Positions 37,051 through 46,759 of a stretch of 64,000 nucleotides of DNA are shown piece after piece. Below the pieces are notes generated by a model, which made no database searches, had not been told where the DNA came from, and saw nothing but the letters and a program-made list of their open reading frames with translations. A program made the position numbers and the translations under genes. Position 1 is the first letter of the stretch. Every line of letters begins with the position of its first letter. The DNA comes from an uncultured Bacteroides sp. (lineage in GTDB: Bacteria; Bacteroidota; Bacteroidia; Bacteroidales; Bacteroidaceae). Location of the stretch: assembly GCA_900755095.1 (NCBI GenBank), contig CAAEFE010000066.1:9246-73245 (forward strand), in the 5' to 3' direction.

Positions 37051-37656
37051 ATGAAAATGAAAAAGAGTTTTTTATCTATTGCCTTTATGGCAGTATTTAT
37101 GCTGATGGCGACTAACAGCCAGGCGCAATCATGGTCCGACTTATTAAATAAGGACAACATTTCAAAAGTAGTGAATGCCATCACCGGAACCACCGAATCT
37201 ATCGACATGACCGGAACATGGAACTACAAAGGTTCGGCCGTAGAGTTCGAATCGGATAACTTACTAATGAAAGCAGGCGGAGCTGCCGCAGCCACTATGG
37301 CTGAAAATAAGCTGAACGAACAATTAAGCAAAATAGGTATTAAAGACGGCCAAATGAGTTTCACTTTCAATGCCGACAGTACTTTCACCAGCACGGTGGG
37401 CAAGAAAACATTGAAAGGCACTTACTCCTACAATGCTTCAACCAAACAAGTTGATTTGAAGTATTTGAAACTTCTGAATCTGCACGCTAAAGTAAATTGC
37501 AGTTCCAGTTCACTGGAGTTACTGTTCAACTCGGACAAACTGTTGAAATTAATGGCTTTCATCGGCAGCAAAAGCAGCAGTACCGCACTGAAAACAGTTA
37601 GTTCACTGGCCGAAAATTACGATGGAATGATGCTCGGATTCCAACTCTCAAAATAG
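37051..37656 (+). CDS. DUF4923 family secreted (lipocalin-like) protein
   Basis: 201 residues from MKMKKSFLS, with signal peptide ending NSQAQS. The mature part has SWSDLLNKDNISKVVNAITG, then a lipocalin-like β pattern (MTGTWNYKGSAVEFES, MSFTFNADSTFTSTVGKKTLKGTYSY). This is the Bacteroidales DUF4923 family, of unknown role in the periplasm or outer membrane. Seven bases behind engB, so probably cotranscribed. Confidence 0.82.
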   Translation: MKMKKSFLSIAFMAVFMLMATNSQAQSWSDLLNKDNISKVVNAITGTTESIDMTGTWNYKGSAVEFESDNLLMKAGGAAAATMAENKLNEQLSKIGIKDGQMSFTFNADSTFTSTVGKKTLKGTYSYNASTKQVDLKYLKLLNLHAKVNCSSSSLELLFNSDKLLKLMAFIGSKSSSTALKTVSSLAENYDGMMLGFQLSK

Positions 37657-37717
37657 CAAAAGAGAATCGTTTAATACTATTTCGCACTCCATAAAGTATA
37701 TTTTAGGGGAAAAGCAT

Positions 37718-37725
37718 TATCTTTG
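37718..37725 (+). promoter_or_regulatory. -7 element for the DUF1573 gene
   Basis: TATCTTTG matches TAnnTTTG, 28 bases before the ATG. Confidence 0.65.
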
Positions 37726-37753
37726 TCGTTTGTAATCAAAAAGAGAAGGAAAA

Positions 37754-38149
37754 ATGAAAAAGATACTTTTTTTAATGACCCTGTTAGTAATGGGCGTAAG
37801 CTTTGCATTTGCGCAAACAAATGCAGATATCAAGTTTGACAAAACAACTCACGATTTCGGTAAGTTTTCTGAAAACAGCCCGGTTGTCAGTTGCACATTT
37901 ACCTTTACTAATATCGGCGATGCCCCTCTGGTGATCCATCAGGCTGTAGCCTCTTGCGGATGTACAGTACCCGAATATACAAAGGAGCCCATCATGCCGG
38001 GCAAAAAGGGAACAATCAAGGTGACTTATAACGGAACAGGCAAATATCCGGGACATTTCAAAAAATCAATCACCTTGCGTACCAACGCCAAAACAGAGAT
38101 GGTAAGATTGTATATCGAGGGCGATATGACGGCAAAAGATGCAAAGTAG
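37754..38149 (+). CDS. DUF1573 domain periplasmic protein
   Basis: 131 residues: signal peptide (MGVSFAFAQT), then one DUF1573 domain with THDFGKF, VSCTFTFTNIGDAPLVI, ASCGCTVPEYTKEPIMPGKK and GHFKKSITLRTNA. This is an Ig-like (ASPM/SPD-2/Hydin type) fold common in Bacteroides and exported; the paired Cys in SCGC is conserved. Function is unknown. The gene is monocistronic, with its own promoter and terminator. Confidence 0.88.
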   Translation: MKKILFLMTLLVMGVSFAFAQTNADIKFDKTTHDFGKFSENSPVVSCTFTFTNIGDAPLVIHQAVASCGCTVPEYTKEPIMPGKKGTIKVTYNGTGKYPGHFKKSITLRTNAKTEMVRLYIEGDMTAKDAK

Positions 38150-38169
38150 GAAAAAATAGACTATTACAT

Positions 38170-38201
38170 AAAGGAGAATCTTTCGGTTCTCCTTTTTTTT
38201 T
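38170..38201 (+). terminator. Terminator after the DUF1573 gene
   Basis: AAGGAGAA and TTCTCCTT form a stem closed by ATCTTTCGG-type loop bases, followed by a long T run. Confidence 0.85.
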
Positions 38202-38254
38202 GTTTACTTTGAGGACGGAAATGTAAATTAACACATTAGCAAATTATAAAAACT

Positions 38255-40243
38255 ATGAAACAAGAAGAAGACAAATTCACCGGGTTACCCGAGAATGCGT
38301 TCAGAGAGTTGAAACCCGGGGAAGTGTACAACCCGTTGATGGGTCCCTCTAAAAATCATCCGGAAGTTAATATCTGGTCAGTAGCATGGGGTATTGCCAT
38401 GGCAATCCTTTTTTCGGCCGCCGCTGCCTATCTGGGGTTGAAGGTCGGACAGGTATTTGAAGCAGCTATTCCAATTGCGATCATTGCCGTAGGAGTTTCC
38501 GGAGCTGCCAAAAGAAAAAATGCGTTGGGCGAAAATGTGATTATCCAGTCTATCGGAGCTTGTTCCGGAGTAATCGTTGCCGGAGCAATCTTCACCCTCC
38601 CCGCTCTTTATATTCTCCAAGCTAAATATCCCGAGATGACGGTTACCTTCATGCAGGTATTCATCAGCTCTTTATTGGGTGGCGTATTGGGTATTCTATT
38701 CCTGATCCCTTTCCGTAAATACTTCGTCAGCGACATGCATGGAAAATATCCTTTCCCGGAAGCAACAGCCACTACACAGGTGTTGATCTCCGGAGAAAAA
38801 GGCGGCAGCCAGGCTAAACCGTTATTGATGGCAGGTATGATCGGCGGATTATATGACTTCATCGTAGCGACATTCGGATGGTGGAACGAGAACTTTACCA
38901 CCCGTGTTTGTAGTGCCGGAGAAATGCTGGCAGAAAAGGCAAAATTGGTATTCAAGGTAAACACCGGTGCCGCCGTGCTTGGTTTGGGATATATCGTCGG
39001 ACTGAAATATGCTTCCATCATTTGTGCCGGTTCATTGGCTGTGTGGTGGATTATCATTCCGGGAATGTCTGCTATCTGGGGTGACAGTGTACTGAATGCA
39101 TGGAATCCGGAAATCACCTCTACCGTAGGTATAATGAGTCCGGAAGAAATATTCAAATATTATGCCAAGAGCATCGGTATCGGCGGTATCGCTATGGCGG
39201 GTGTGATCGGTATTATCCGTTCCTGGAGCATCATCAAGAGCGCTGTCGGACTGGCAGCCAAAGAGATGGGCGGTAAAGGGAATGTAGAGAAGAGCATTAT
39301 CCGTACCCAACGGGATCTTTCCATGAAGATTATCGCCATCGGTTCCATCATCACACTGATCTTAATCGTATTATTCTTCTACCTTGATGTCATGCAAGGG
39401 AATCTGTTGCATACATTGGTAGCCATTGTTCTGGTTGCCGGTATCTCTTTCCTGTTCACCACAGTAGCAGCTAATGCCATTGCGATTGTTGGTACTAATC
39501 CGGTTTCGGGAATGACATTGATGACACTGATTTTGGCTTCCGTAGTGATGGTAGCTGTCGGACTGAAAGGTCCTTCGGGCATGGTTGCCGCATTGGTAAT
39601 GGGTGGTGTAGTATGTACCGCACTATCGATGGCAGGAGGTTTTATCACCGACTTGAAGATTGGTTACTGGCTCGGAAGCACGCCTGCCAAACAGGAAACA
39701 TGGAAGTTCTTGGGAACAATCGTATCGGCTGCAACAGTAGGCGGTGTAATGATTATCCTGAATAAGACATACGGATTTACAAGTGGCGCACTGGCTGCTC
39801 CGCAAGCAAATGCGATGGCGGCCGTTATCGAACCGCTGATGAGTGGTGTAGGTGCACCCTGGTTGTTATATGGTATTGGGGCTGTCTTAGCTATTATTCT
39901 GACTCTTTGTAAAATTCCTGCATTAGCTTTCGCATTGGGTATGTTTATTCCGTTGGAACTGAATGTGCCGTTGGTAGTGGGTGGAGCAGTGAATTGGTTT
40001 GTTACAACACGTAGCAAAGATGCATCTCTGAATACGGAAAGAGGTGAAAAAGGAACTTTACTGGCATCCGGTTTCATTGCCGGAGGTGCATTGATGGGAG
40101 TAATCAGTGCCGCGATGCGCTTTGGTGGAATCAATCTGGTTAATGAGGCATGGTTGAACAATACTTGGTCAGAAGTGTTGGCATTAGGAGCGTATGCCTT
40201 ACTGATTCTTTACTTTATAAAGGCTTCAATGAAAGTTAAATAA
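38255..40243 (+). CDS. OPT family oligopeptide transporter
   Basis: 662 residues, highly hydrophobic with about 14-16 membrane helices. OPT motifs include NPLMGPSKNHPEVNIWSVAW, AAAYLGLKVGQVFEAAIPIAI, KYPFPEATATTQVLISGEKG and NPVSGMTL. OPT proteins import small peptides or metal chelates in symport with protons. The next gene begins 7 bases later, so it may be transcribed with the esterase-DUF1460 gene; a peptide importer beside a wall-peptide amidase makes a plausible recycling unit, by inference. Confidence 0.92.
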   Translation: MKQEEDKFTGLPENAFRELKPGEVYNPLMGPSKNHPEVNIWSVAWGIAMAILFSAAAAYLGLKVGQVFEAAIPIAIIAVGVSGAAKRKNALGENVIIQSIGACSGVIVAGAIFTLPALYILQAKYPEMTVTFMQVFISSLLGGVLGILFLIPFRKYFVSDMHGKYPFPEATATTQVLISGEKGGSQAKPLLMAGMIGGLYDFIVATFGWWNENFTTRVCSAGEMLAEKAKLVFKVNTGAAVLGLGYIVGLKYASIICAGSLAVWWIIIPGMSAIWGDSVLNAWNPEITSTVGIMSPEEIFKYYAKSIGIGGIAMAGVIGIIRSWSIIKSAVGLAAKEMGGKGNVEKSIIRTQRDLSMKIIAIGSIITLILIVLFFYLDVMQGNLLHTLVAIVLVAGISFLFTTVAANAIAIVGTNPVSGMTLMTLILASVVMVAVGLKGPSGMVAALVMGGVVCTALSMAGGFITDLKIGYWLGSTPAKQETWKFLGTIVSAATVGGVMIILNKTYGFTSGALAAPQANAMAAVIEPLMSGVGAPWLLYGIGAVLAIILTLCKIPALAFALGMFIPLELNVPLVVGGAVNWFVTTRSKDASLNTERGEKGTLLASGFIAGGALMGVISAAMRFGGINLVNEAWLNNTWSEVLALGAYALLILYFIKASMKVK

Positions 40244-40249
40244 ATAATT

Positions 40250-41806
40250 ATGAGGAGACTATTATCCATTATAGTATCACTTGTAACTGCCATATCATTT
40301 GCGCAGCAGCCCGTCGAGCTACCTTTGTGGCCCGACGGTGCTCCCAACTCCAGTGGACTAACCGGAGAAGAGCAGGAAACGCGTCCTCATTTTGTCACGA
40401 ATGTCACGCATCCCACCCTGACGGTCTACCATCCGGAAAAGCCGAATGGAATGGCTATTATCATGTGTCCCGGAGGCGGTTATCGTGGACTGGGTATGGA
40501 TGGAGAAGGGTATGATATGGCTCCCTGGTTCTGCGGACAAGGTATTACCTATATGGTATTAAAATACCGGATGCCGAACGGACATTGGGAAGTCCCCGTA
40601 TCAGACGCCGAACAAGCCATTCGCATGGTACGCCAACATGCCAAAGAATGGAATGTCGATCCTTACAAGGTAGGATTAATGGGAGCCTCTGCGGGAGGGC
40701 ATTTAACTGCTACACTCGCCACTCACTACAATTCGGAAACACGTCCGGACTTTCAGATATTACTTTATCCGGTAGTTACGATGATGCAAGTCACCCGGGG
40801 AAATACAAGAACTGCATTGCTAGGCAAAAATCCAACAATGGAACAAATACAGAAGTTTTCTGCCGAATTGCAAGTAACGCCCGATACTCCACAAGCATTT
40901 ATCGCTCTTACCTCCGACGACCCTTCCGTAGCACCTTATCACGGAGTGAACTATTACCTCGCTTTACAAAAAAACAAGGTTCCGGCAACTCTCCATGTTT
41001 ATCCTACCGGAGGACATGGCTGGGGATTTCAGGATCATTTTAAATATAAGCAACAATGGACACAGGAGTTGGAGAAATGGTTGCGCGACGGCGTTGTATT
41101 CCCGGAAAATCCCGAACCCATGTTACGAATCGGGAAATCTTACCTGGGAACTAAATACGTGGCTAACACATTAGATCAAGACGGAGAAGAATCATTAGTG
41201 ATCCGGACCGATGCCGTAGATTGCCTCACTTTCGTAGAATACACGTTGGCACAGGCACTCGGTTCTTCCTTTGCCGACAATCTGCAAAAAATACGTTATC
41301 GGGACGGCATCATCAACGGTTATCCTTCCCGGTTGCATTATACTTCCGAATGGATAGAAAACGGAATTCGTCACGGATTCCTCACCGATATTACTGCCAA
41401 AAACAGTGCGCATACCCAGAAAATCTCTCTTTCGTATATGTCTACCCATCCCAGGCAATATAAAAAATTGGCTGATTCGCCGGAAAATGTACGACAAATG
41501 GCCGAATATGAAAAAGCAATCTCCGGAAAAGTCGTACATTGGTTGCCGAAAAGCGAACTGCCGGAAGCCGGATTGCCCTGGATCATGAATGGAGACATTA
41601 TTGCTATTACAACGAAGATGCCCGGACTGGACATTGCTCATGTGGGAATAGCAGAATATAAAGAGGGAAAACTGCACCTGCTGCACGCTTCTTCTACATT
41701 GGGAAAAGTAGTTGTCAGCGATGAACCTCTCAATCACATGCTAAACAACAATAAATCGTGGACAGGCATACGTGTTGTCCGGATGTCTCACTCTAAAAAT
41801 AACTGA
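40250..41806 (+). CDS. Fused α/β-hydrolase (esterase) and DUF1460 amidase-like protein
   Basis: 518 residues with a signal peptide (AISFAQQ). Residues ~25-285 are an α/β hydrolase of the acetyl-xylan-esterase/BD-FAE type: oxyanion block CPGGGYRGL, nucleophile S147 in GASAGG, a distal Asp in SDDPSV and H in GGHGWGF. Residues ~290-515 are DUF1460 (N-acetylmuramoyl-L-alanine amidase-like, NlpC/P60-related) with C325 in DAVDCLTFVEYTLA and H in IAHVGIAEY. The fusion implies one exported enzyme removing ester groups and cleaving a peptide or amide on wall-derived material. It precedes a PorQ-like gene by 2 bases. Confidence 0.85.
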   Translation: MRRLLSIIVSLVTAISFAQQPVELPLWPDGAPNSSGLTGEEQETRPHFVTNVTHPTLTVYHPEKPNGMAIIMCPGGGYRGLGMDGEGYDMAPWFCGQGITYMVLKYRMPNGHWEVPVSDAEQAIRMVRQHAKEWNVDPYKVGLMGASAGGHLTATLATHYNSETRPDFQILLYPVVTMMQVTRGNTRTALLGKNPTMEQIQKFSAELQVTPDTPQAFIALTSDDPSVAPYHGVNYYLALQKNKVPATLHVYPTGGHGWGFQDHFKYKQQWTQELEKWLRDGVVFPENPEPMLRIGKSYLGTKYVANTLDQDGEESLVIRTDAVDCLTFVEYTLAQALGSSFADNLQKIRYRDGIINGYPSRLHYTSEWIENGIRHGFLTDITAKNSAHTQKISLSYMSTHPRQYKKLADSPENVRQMAEYEKAISGKVVHWLPKSELPEAGLPWIMNGDIIAITTKMPGLDIAHVGIAEYKEGKLHLLHASSTLGKVVVSDEPLNHMLNNNKSWTGIRVVRMSHSKNN

Positions 41807-41808
41807 TT

Positions 41809-42726
41809 ATGAAACGAGTAAAACATTTCCTTCTCGCCTCGTGCTTATTCCCCACTTTGCTGGGAGCACAAGAAATGGCAAGCGCCTATTTTCTGGAACT
41901 TACTCCAGACGCCCAATCGGCAGGTATGGCAGGTACAGGATTAGCTACCACCGATAACGGTACTACAGCTATTTTTCATAATGCTTCTACCATCGCTTTC
42001 TCACAAGAAGTGATGGGTGCGAGTTATTCATACGCTAAGATCAACCAAGATTATGCGCTACATAGCGCCTCTCTTTTCTACCGGATCGGAAGGGAAGGCA
42101 TACATGGATTTGCTGTAGGTTTCCGGCATTTCAAAGATCCCAAGGTGCTCGATTACCGCCCTCACGCATGGGACTTAGAAGCTGCTTATTTCAGAAATGT
42201 AGCCAAAAATCTGTCTCTTTCATTAACGTTCAGATACCTGCAAGCCAAAGCCGCGGAAAGCGCAGACAGCAAGAATAGCGTTTGTCTGGACTTCGGCGCG
42301 ACCTACTATCGCAATATGGCTCTATTGGACGAAATGGCTTCCTGGAGCATTGGTTTCCAAGCTGCCAACATAGGCAAAAAGCTGGACGGACAAAAGTTAC
42401 CCGCCAGATTAGGATTGGGAGGTACAATCGACCTGCCATTCAGCATAGAAAACCGTTTGCAGGTGGCTCTCGACTTCAACTATCTGCTCCCCTCTGAAAT
42501 CCGTCATCTCCAGGCTGGCATAGGAGCCGAATATAATTTCCTGAAATATGGTGTTGTCCGTGCGGGATATCATTTCGGAGACAAAGATAAAGGAGTGGGC
42601 AACTACGGCACTCTAGGCTGCGGAATAAACTTCTGGCCGATACGTGCAGACTTCTCTTATGCCTTGGCTGATAAAGATTGCTTTATGCGCCGCACTTGGC
42701 AACTGGGAGTTGGAATAGTTTTCTAA
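41809..42726 (+). CDS. PorV/PorQ-family outer-membrane β-barrel protein
   Basis: 305 residues; signal peptide ending LLGAQE. ELTPDAQSAGMAGTGLATTDNGTTAIFHN is the PorV/PorQ N-terminal signature (FadL-like barrel), and the C-terminus ends WQLGVGIVF with a terminal aromatic. In type IX secretion systems PorQ/PorV act at the outer membrane, but no other T9SS gene is in this window, and human-gut Bacteroides generally lack a complete T9SS. It may therefore have another role. Its last 44 bases overlap lipB on the opposite strand. Confidence 0.82.
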   Translation: MKRVKHFLLASCLFPTLLGAQEMASAYFLELTPDAQSAGMAGTGLATTDNGTTAIFHNASTIAFSQEVMGASYSYAKINQDYALHSASLFYRIGREGIHGFAVGFRHFKDPKVLDYRPHAWDLEAAYFRNVAKNLSLSLTFRYLQAKAAESADSKNSVCLDFGATYYRNMALLDEMASWSIGFQAANIGKKLDGQKLPARLGLGGTIDLPFSIENRLQVALDFNYLLPSEIRHLQAGIGAEYNFLKYGVVRAGYHFGDKDKGVGNYGTLGCGINFWPIRADFSYALADKDCFMRRTWQLGVGIVF

Positions 42727-43366
42727 GCTCCTCTTCGAGGCGTTGCTTCACTTCGTCCATCGGCACATCGTGCTTTAATTCCTGACGAAGAGAAGTGACG
42801 CCTTTATCTATAAATCCGCAAGGGTGGATATAACTGAAATAACGTAAATCGGTATTTACATTCAGAGCCAGTCCATGCATCGTGACATAATGACTGCTCC
42901 TCACTCCGATAGCACAAATCTTACGTGCACGAGGCGTATCACCTTCCAACCAGACTCCTGTCGCTTTCTCCAAACGTCCGGCTTCAATGCCATAAGAAGC
43001 ACATACCCGAATCACCGCTTCTTCCAGCAAATGAACGTACTCTTTCAATCCTAACTGAAATTCTTCCAGGTTTAATATCGGATAGCACACCAGTTGTCCC
43101 GGACCATGATAAGTAATGTCCCCTCCCCGATCAATATGATAAAGGGTGGCATCAATTGCTTTCAATTGTTCATCACTCAACAACATATTATTTTCTTTCC
43201 CGCTACGTCCTAATGTATAAACATGAGGATGTTCGCACATCACAATACGGTTTTCATAACTCTCGCCCTGAACTTTTGCCCGGACAATGTTATCAAACCA
43301 TTCTGTTTGCCGTTGCCATGCTTCGGCGTATGGTATCAAATTCCAATCAATAAAAACTGTTTTCAT
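42683..43366 (-). CDS. lipB: Octanoyltransferase LipB
   Basis: 227 residues from MKTVFIDWNLIPY; the longer frame upstream is replaced by promoter sequence. Substrate-binding motif RGGDITYHGPGQ at 80-91 and the catalytic pair K149 (ARKICAIG) and C183 (IHPCGF) are intact. LipB transfers octanoyl from ACP to lipoyl domains of dehydrogenase complexes and the glycine cleavage H protein. The 3' end overlaps the PorQ-like gene tail to tail by 44 bases. Confidence 0.95.
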   Translation of the reverse strand: MKTVFIDWNLIPYAEAWQRQTEWFDNIVRAKVQGESYENRIVMCEHPHVYTLGRSGKENNMLLSDEQLKAIDATLYHIDRGGDITYHGPGQLVCYPILNLEEFQLGLKEYVHLLEEAVIRVCASYGIEAGRLEKATGVWLEGDTPRARKICAIGVRSSHYVTMHGLALNVNTDLRYFSYIHPCGFIDKGVTSLRQELKHDVPMDEVKQRLEEELRKLFQLPVAKCGA

Positions 43367-43371
43367 AAAAA

Positions 43372-43379
43372 CAAAGGTA
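43372..43379 (-). promoter_or_regulatory. lipB -7 element, nearly leaderless
   Basis: The minus strand reads TACCTTTG with only five T between the element and the ATG, so the transcript should begin at or within a few bases of the start codon. Confidence 0.65.
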
Positions 43380-43399
43380 AGAAATAAAAAGAAAATGCG

Positions 43400-43407
43400 T
43401 ACATTTG
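43400..43407 (+). promoter_or_regulatory. -7 element for the AraC-family gene
   Basis: TACATTTG matches TAnnTTTG, 25 bases before the ATG, in the 66-base divergent region shared with lipB. Confidence 0.6.
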
Positions 43408-43432
43408 TTGGCCCAATATAACACACACAACT

Positions 43433-44272
43433 ATGAAAATGGACTTTCCACAGGTAGACTTGCCTACCGAAGTATTAGCATGGACGAATGTAACAGAAGA
43501 CATTCTCAATATTTACAAGCAATCTTGTCGGTTGCAAGCATGTATTGTTGCCATCTGTACCGAAGGTTCGATGAAAGCCTCCATCAATCTGCTTGATTAC
43601 GAAATTCACCCCAATGACTTAATAACATTATTACCGGGAACAATCATTCAGTTTCGGGAGAGAACAGAAAAAGTATGCCTTTGCTTTGCCGGCTTCTCTG
43701 CTCATTGTGCCGGACGGATCAATCTCATGAAGAATATTGGTAACGCATATCCCAAACTGATAGAACAGCCGGTAGTTCCTCTTAATGAAGAAGTAGCCAG
43801 TTATCTGAAAGACTATTTTGCTCTATTATCACGGGCCAGTTGCAATGAGAACTTCGAAATGGATTCTGAATTGCTCGAATTGTCTCTTCAGACTATCCTG
43901 ACAAGCATACGACTGATATATCATAAATTTCCGGGCGAAAATAGCAGTTCGAACCGCAAAAAGGAAATCTGCCGGGAACTGATTCAAGCCATCACCGAGA
44001 ATTATAAAAATGAACGTCGTGCACAGTTCTACGCAGATAAATTAGGTATATCTCTTCAACATCTAAGCACGACTGTGAGACAAGTGACAGGTAAAAGTGT
44101 TTTAGATACCATTGCTTATATCGTTATCATGGATGCTAAAGCCAAACTGAAAGGTACCAATATGACTATCCAAGAGATAGCATATTCTCTAAACTTCCCC
44201 AGCGCCTCTTTCTTTGGCAAGTATTTCAGACGATATGTAGGAATGACACCATTGGACTTTAGAAACAGATAA
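43433..44272 (+). CDS. AraC-family transcriptional regulator
   Basis: 279 residues. The N-terminal ~160 residues form a cupin-like sensing domain (INLLDYEIHPNDLITLLPGTIIQFRER). The C-terminal ~100 residues are the double-HTH AraC domain (RRAQFYADKLGISLQHLSTTVRQVTGKSVLD and MTIQEIAYSLNFPSASFFGKYFRRYVGMTPLDFR). It is divergent from lipB. The target regulon and ligand are not shown by sequence. Confidence 0.9.
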   Translation: MKMDFPQVDLPTEVLAWTNVTEDILNIYKQSCRLQACIVAICTEGSMKASINLLDYEIHPNDLITLLPGTIIQFRERTEKVCLCFAGFSAHCAGRINLMKNIGNAYPKLIEQPVVPLNEEVASYLKDYFALLSRASCNENFEMDSELLELSLQTILTSIRLIYHKFPGENSSSNRKKEICRELIQAITENYKNERRAQFYADKLGISLQHLSTTVRQVTGKSVLDTIAYIVIMDAKAKLKGTNMTIQEIAYSLNFPSASFFGKYFRRYVGMTPLDFRNR

Positions 44273-44322
44273 TTTTCACGAAGAACGATAGAAAATATAA
44301 ATGGTGAGTTGCAAAACAATGA

Positions 44323-44363
44323 ACGGTGAATAAATTGCGCATTATCCGCAAAGTATTCACCGT
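44323..44363. terminator. Long hairpin between convergent araC-type and copA genes
   Basis: ACGGTGAATA (44323-44332) pairs with TATTCACCGT (44354-44363), and inside it TTGCG pairs with CGCAA around CATTATC. It lies in the 179-base spacer between convergent genes. The rest of the spacer has short related words (GTTCATAAATGACAGC, CATTCATCGTTTACAGC) but no gene. Confidence 0.65.
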
Positions 44364-44451
44364 CTATTATTTACAGTTCGCTGTTCATAAATGACAGCTA
44401 GCCATTCATCGTTTACAGCTTACAGGTTCCTGTCTTTTTATAGTTCATTTC

Positions 44452-46662
44452 TCATTTTCTTCCCAAGCTCAACGAATTGAGCACTACGCTCACACTGGAG
44501 AACGCCATTGCGGCACTTGCCAGCATCGGATTCAATAACAAACCATTCAGAGGGAACAAGATACCGGCAGCAATAGGAATACCGATCAGGTTGTAAATAA
44601 ACGCCCAGAAAAGATTCTGATGAATCAGTTTGACCGTCTGCTTTGACAACTGGAAGGCTTTAGGAAGCAGCAACAAATCCGATGTCATCAAAGTCACCAT
44701 AGCCACGTCCATAGCAATATCAGTTCCTTTTCCCATGGCAATGCTGACGTCAGCCAATGCCAGTGCCTGCGAATCATTGATACCATCGCCCACCATCGCA
44801 ACCTTCTTTCCCTGCATTTGAAGCTCACGTACAAATTCGGCCTTATCGTCTGGTAGAGCGTCGGCAACAAAACGTTCGATTCCTAAACGGGAAGAAACGG
44901 CTAATGCAGTCCGTTGCCCGTCACCCGTCAGCATACAGATGTCAATCCCTTGGCGTTTCAGTTCCTTCACCGCTTCGGCAGAAGTAGCCTTTATCGGGTC
45001 GGAAACAGCAATGATAGCCAACAACTCGTTTTCACGTCCAAAGTAAATGATGCCGTTACCGTCCGATTCATAGTGAACCAGCATTTCAGCCATCACATCG
45101 CTTACTGTCGCACTGAAATCTTTCAGGAGTTTATGACTGCCTACCCAATAAGTATGTCCCTCATACGAGGCTTTAATTCCTTTTCCCGTAATGCTTTCAA
45201 AGCTATCCAACGCGGCAGGTTTTATTTTTTCTTCGTCCTGAAGCGCAGAGACAATAGCGCCGGCAAGCGGATGCTCCGATTTCATTTCCGCAGCTAAAAG
45301 CACATCTTTGAAATGTGGTTCCTGCGACTGCGCCCATAACCATCCGGTAGCTGTAGGATGTCCTTCAGTCAGTGTTCCCGTTTTATCCAGAACAACGACA
45401 TCTACTTTGCGCATTTGTTCCAAAGCCACTGCATCTTTAATCAGGATATGCTGGCTGGCAGCTTTACCTATACCCACCATCAACGCAGTAGGTGTAGCAA
45501 GCCCCAAAGCACATGGACAAGCAATGACAAGAACGGAAACAGCCGACAAAATACCATAAGAGATATATTCACTACCACCAATGGTAACCCATAATACAAA
45601 TGTCAGAATGGCAATGCCCAATACGACAGGTACAAAAATCCCCGTAATACGATCGACAATGCGTTGCACGGGAGCTTTGCTGCCCTGTGCTTCCTGCACC
45701 ATAGCGATAATACGGGCAAGCACGGTTTCGCTGCCTACCTGTGCGGCACGAATGATAAATGAGCCACGCTGGTTAATCGTTCCTGCCAATACTTTATCAC
45801 CTTTCTTCTTTTCTACCGGAACCGGTTCACCGCTAATCATACTCTCATCGACATACGAGTCGCCTTCGGAAAGCTGACCGTCCACAGGTATTTGCTCTCC
45901 CGGACGTACAACCACCAAATCACCTACCTGGAGTTTTTCAATCAAGATCTCCTCCTCCACTCCATTGCGCAGAACACGAGCCGCTTTAGGCTGCATTCCC
46001 ATCAACTTACGAATGGCTGTTGAGGTATTTCCTTTGGCACGTTCCTCCATCAACTTTCCGGTAAGAACGAAAGCGATAATCACCGCAGAAGCCTCATAAT
46101 AGACATGCGGTTCCAATCCGCGGTCATACCAAAATTCGGGGAAGAAAGTGTTGAACAGACTGAACAGAAAAGCAATGGAAGTACTAAGCGCAACCAAAGT
46201 ATCCATATTACTCCGTCCTAATTTAGCCTGTTTCCAGGCTCCGGTGAAGAAACCACCTCCGAAAAAGACCATAACAGGGATAGCAAGTACCATTTGAATC
46301 TCATTAGAGTATGGCACATGCATCAGTATCATGGAATATACCAACAATGGTACTACCAAAATCCACGCTCCAATTACCTTCCATTTCAAACGAGTGTAAC
46401 GCTTATGCTGTTCCTCTTCCCGGCGTTCTTCTTTGTGGGCTTCTTCCACAATCAGATCATAACCTGCCGCAAGCACAGCCGCACGAATCTCTCCGGGAGT
46501 CAGCTGCTCTTTCTCATAAGAAACGGTCAATGTATTGGTAGCAAAATTAACGGAAGCCTCAATGACTCCCGGCAATTTTTTTACTGTTTTTTCTACATTA
46601 TTGGCACATCCTGCACAATGCATATTAAGCACAGGAAATGCCTTTTTTGTTGTGTTACCCAT
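44452..46662 (-). CDS. copA: Copper-translocating P-type ATPase (CopA, P1B-1)
   Basis: 736 residues. One N-terminal HMA domain with C16-x2-C19 (MHCAGC); P-type core SGEPVPVEK, the CPC motif in [24 protein letters not shown] with the phosphorylated Asp, SEHPLAG and [15 protein letters not shown]. The last helices contain YN and M-x-S-S ([11 protein letters not shown]), the Cu(+) signature of P1B-1 pumps. It exports cytosolic Cu(I). It lies downstream of an HMA periplasmic protein and a TonB-dependent receptor on the same strand. Confidence 0.95.
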   Translation of the reverse strand: MGNTTKKAFPVLNMHCAGCANNVEKTVKKLPGVIEASVNFATNTLTVSYEKEQLTPGEIRAAVLAAGYDLIVEEAHKEERREEEQHKRYTRLKWKVIGAWILVVPLLVYSMILMHVPYSNEIQMVLAIPVMVFFGGGFFTGAWKQAKLGRSNMDTLVALSTSIAFLFSLFNTFFPEFWYDRGLEPHVYYEASAVIIAFVLTGKLMEERAKGNTSTAIRKLMGMQPKAARVLRNGVEEEILIEKLQVGDLVVVRPGEQIPVDGQLSEGDSYVDESMISGEPVPVEKKKGDKVLAGTINQRGSFIIRAAQVGSETVLARIIAMVQEAQGSKAPVQRIVDRITGIFVPVVLGIAILTFVLWVTIGGSEYISYGILSAVSVLVIACPCALGLATPTALMVGIGKAASQHILIKDAVALEQMRKVDVVVLDKTGTLTEGHPTATGWLWAQSQEPHFKDVLLAAEMKSEHPLAGAIVSALQDEEKIKPAALDSFESITGKGIKASYEGHTYWVGSHKLLKDFSATVSDVMAEMLVHYESDGNGIIYFGRENELLAIIAVSDPIKATSAEAVKELKRQGIDICMLTGDGQRTALAVSSRLGIERFVADALPDDKAEFVRELQMQGKKVAMVGDGINDSQALALADVSIAMGKGTDIAMDVAMVTLMTSDLLLLPKAFQLSKQTVKLIHQNLFWAFIYNLIGIPIAAGILFPLNGLLLNPMLASAAMAFSSVSVVLNSLSLGRK

Positions 46663-46759
46663 ATAATTATTGTTTACGGCCTTCCCCTCCTCTCGAAAAG
46701 AAGTTGGGGAAGAACCCTTGTTTGTTTATAGAAACAAGCTAATACAGGTATTTGTTCAA

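Noticed and set aside
41809..42726. Type IX secretion locus
   Set aside because: Only a single PorQ-like barrel is present; no PorK/L/M/N, SprA or C-terminal-domain cargo gene is visible.
44273..44451. Small RNA gene in the araC-copA spacer
   Set aside because: Only a hairpin suitable for termination is visible; no promoter element of the TAnnTTTG type precedes it on either strand.
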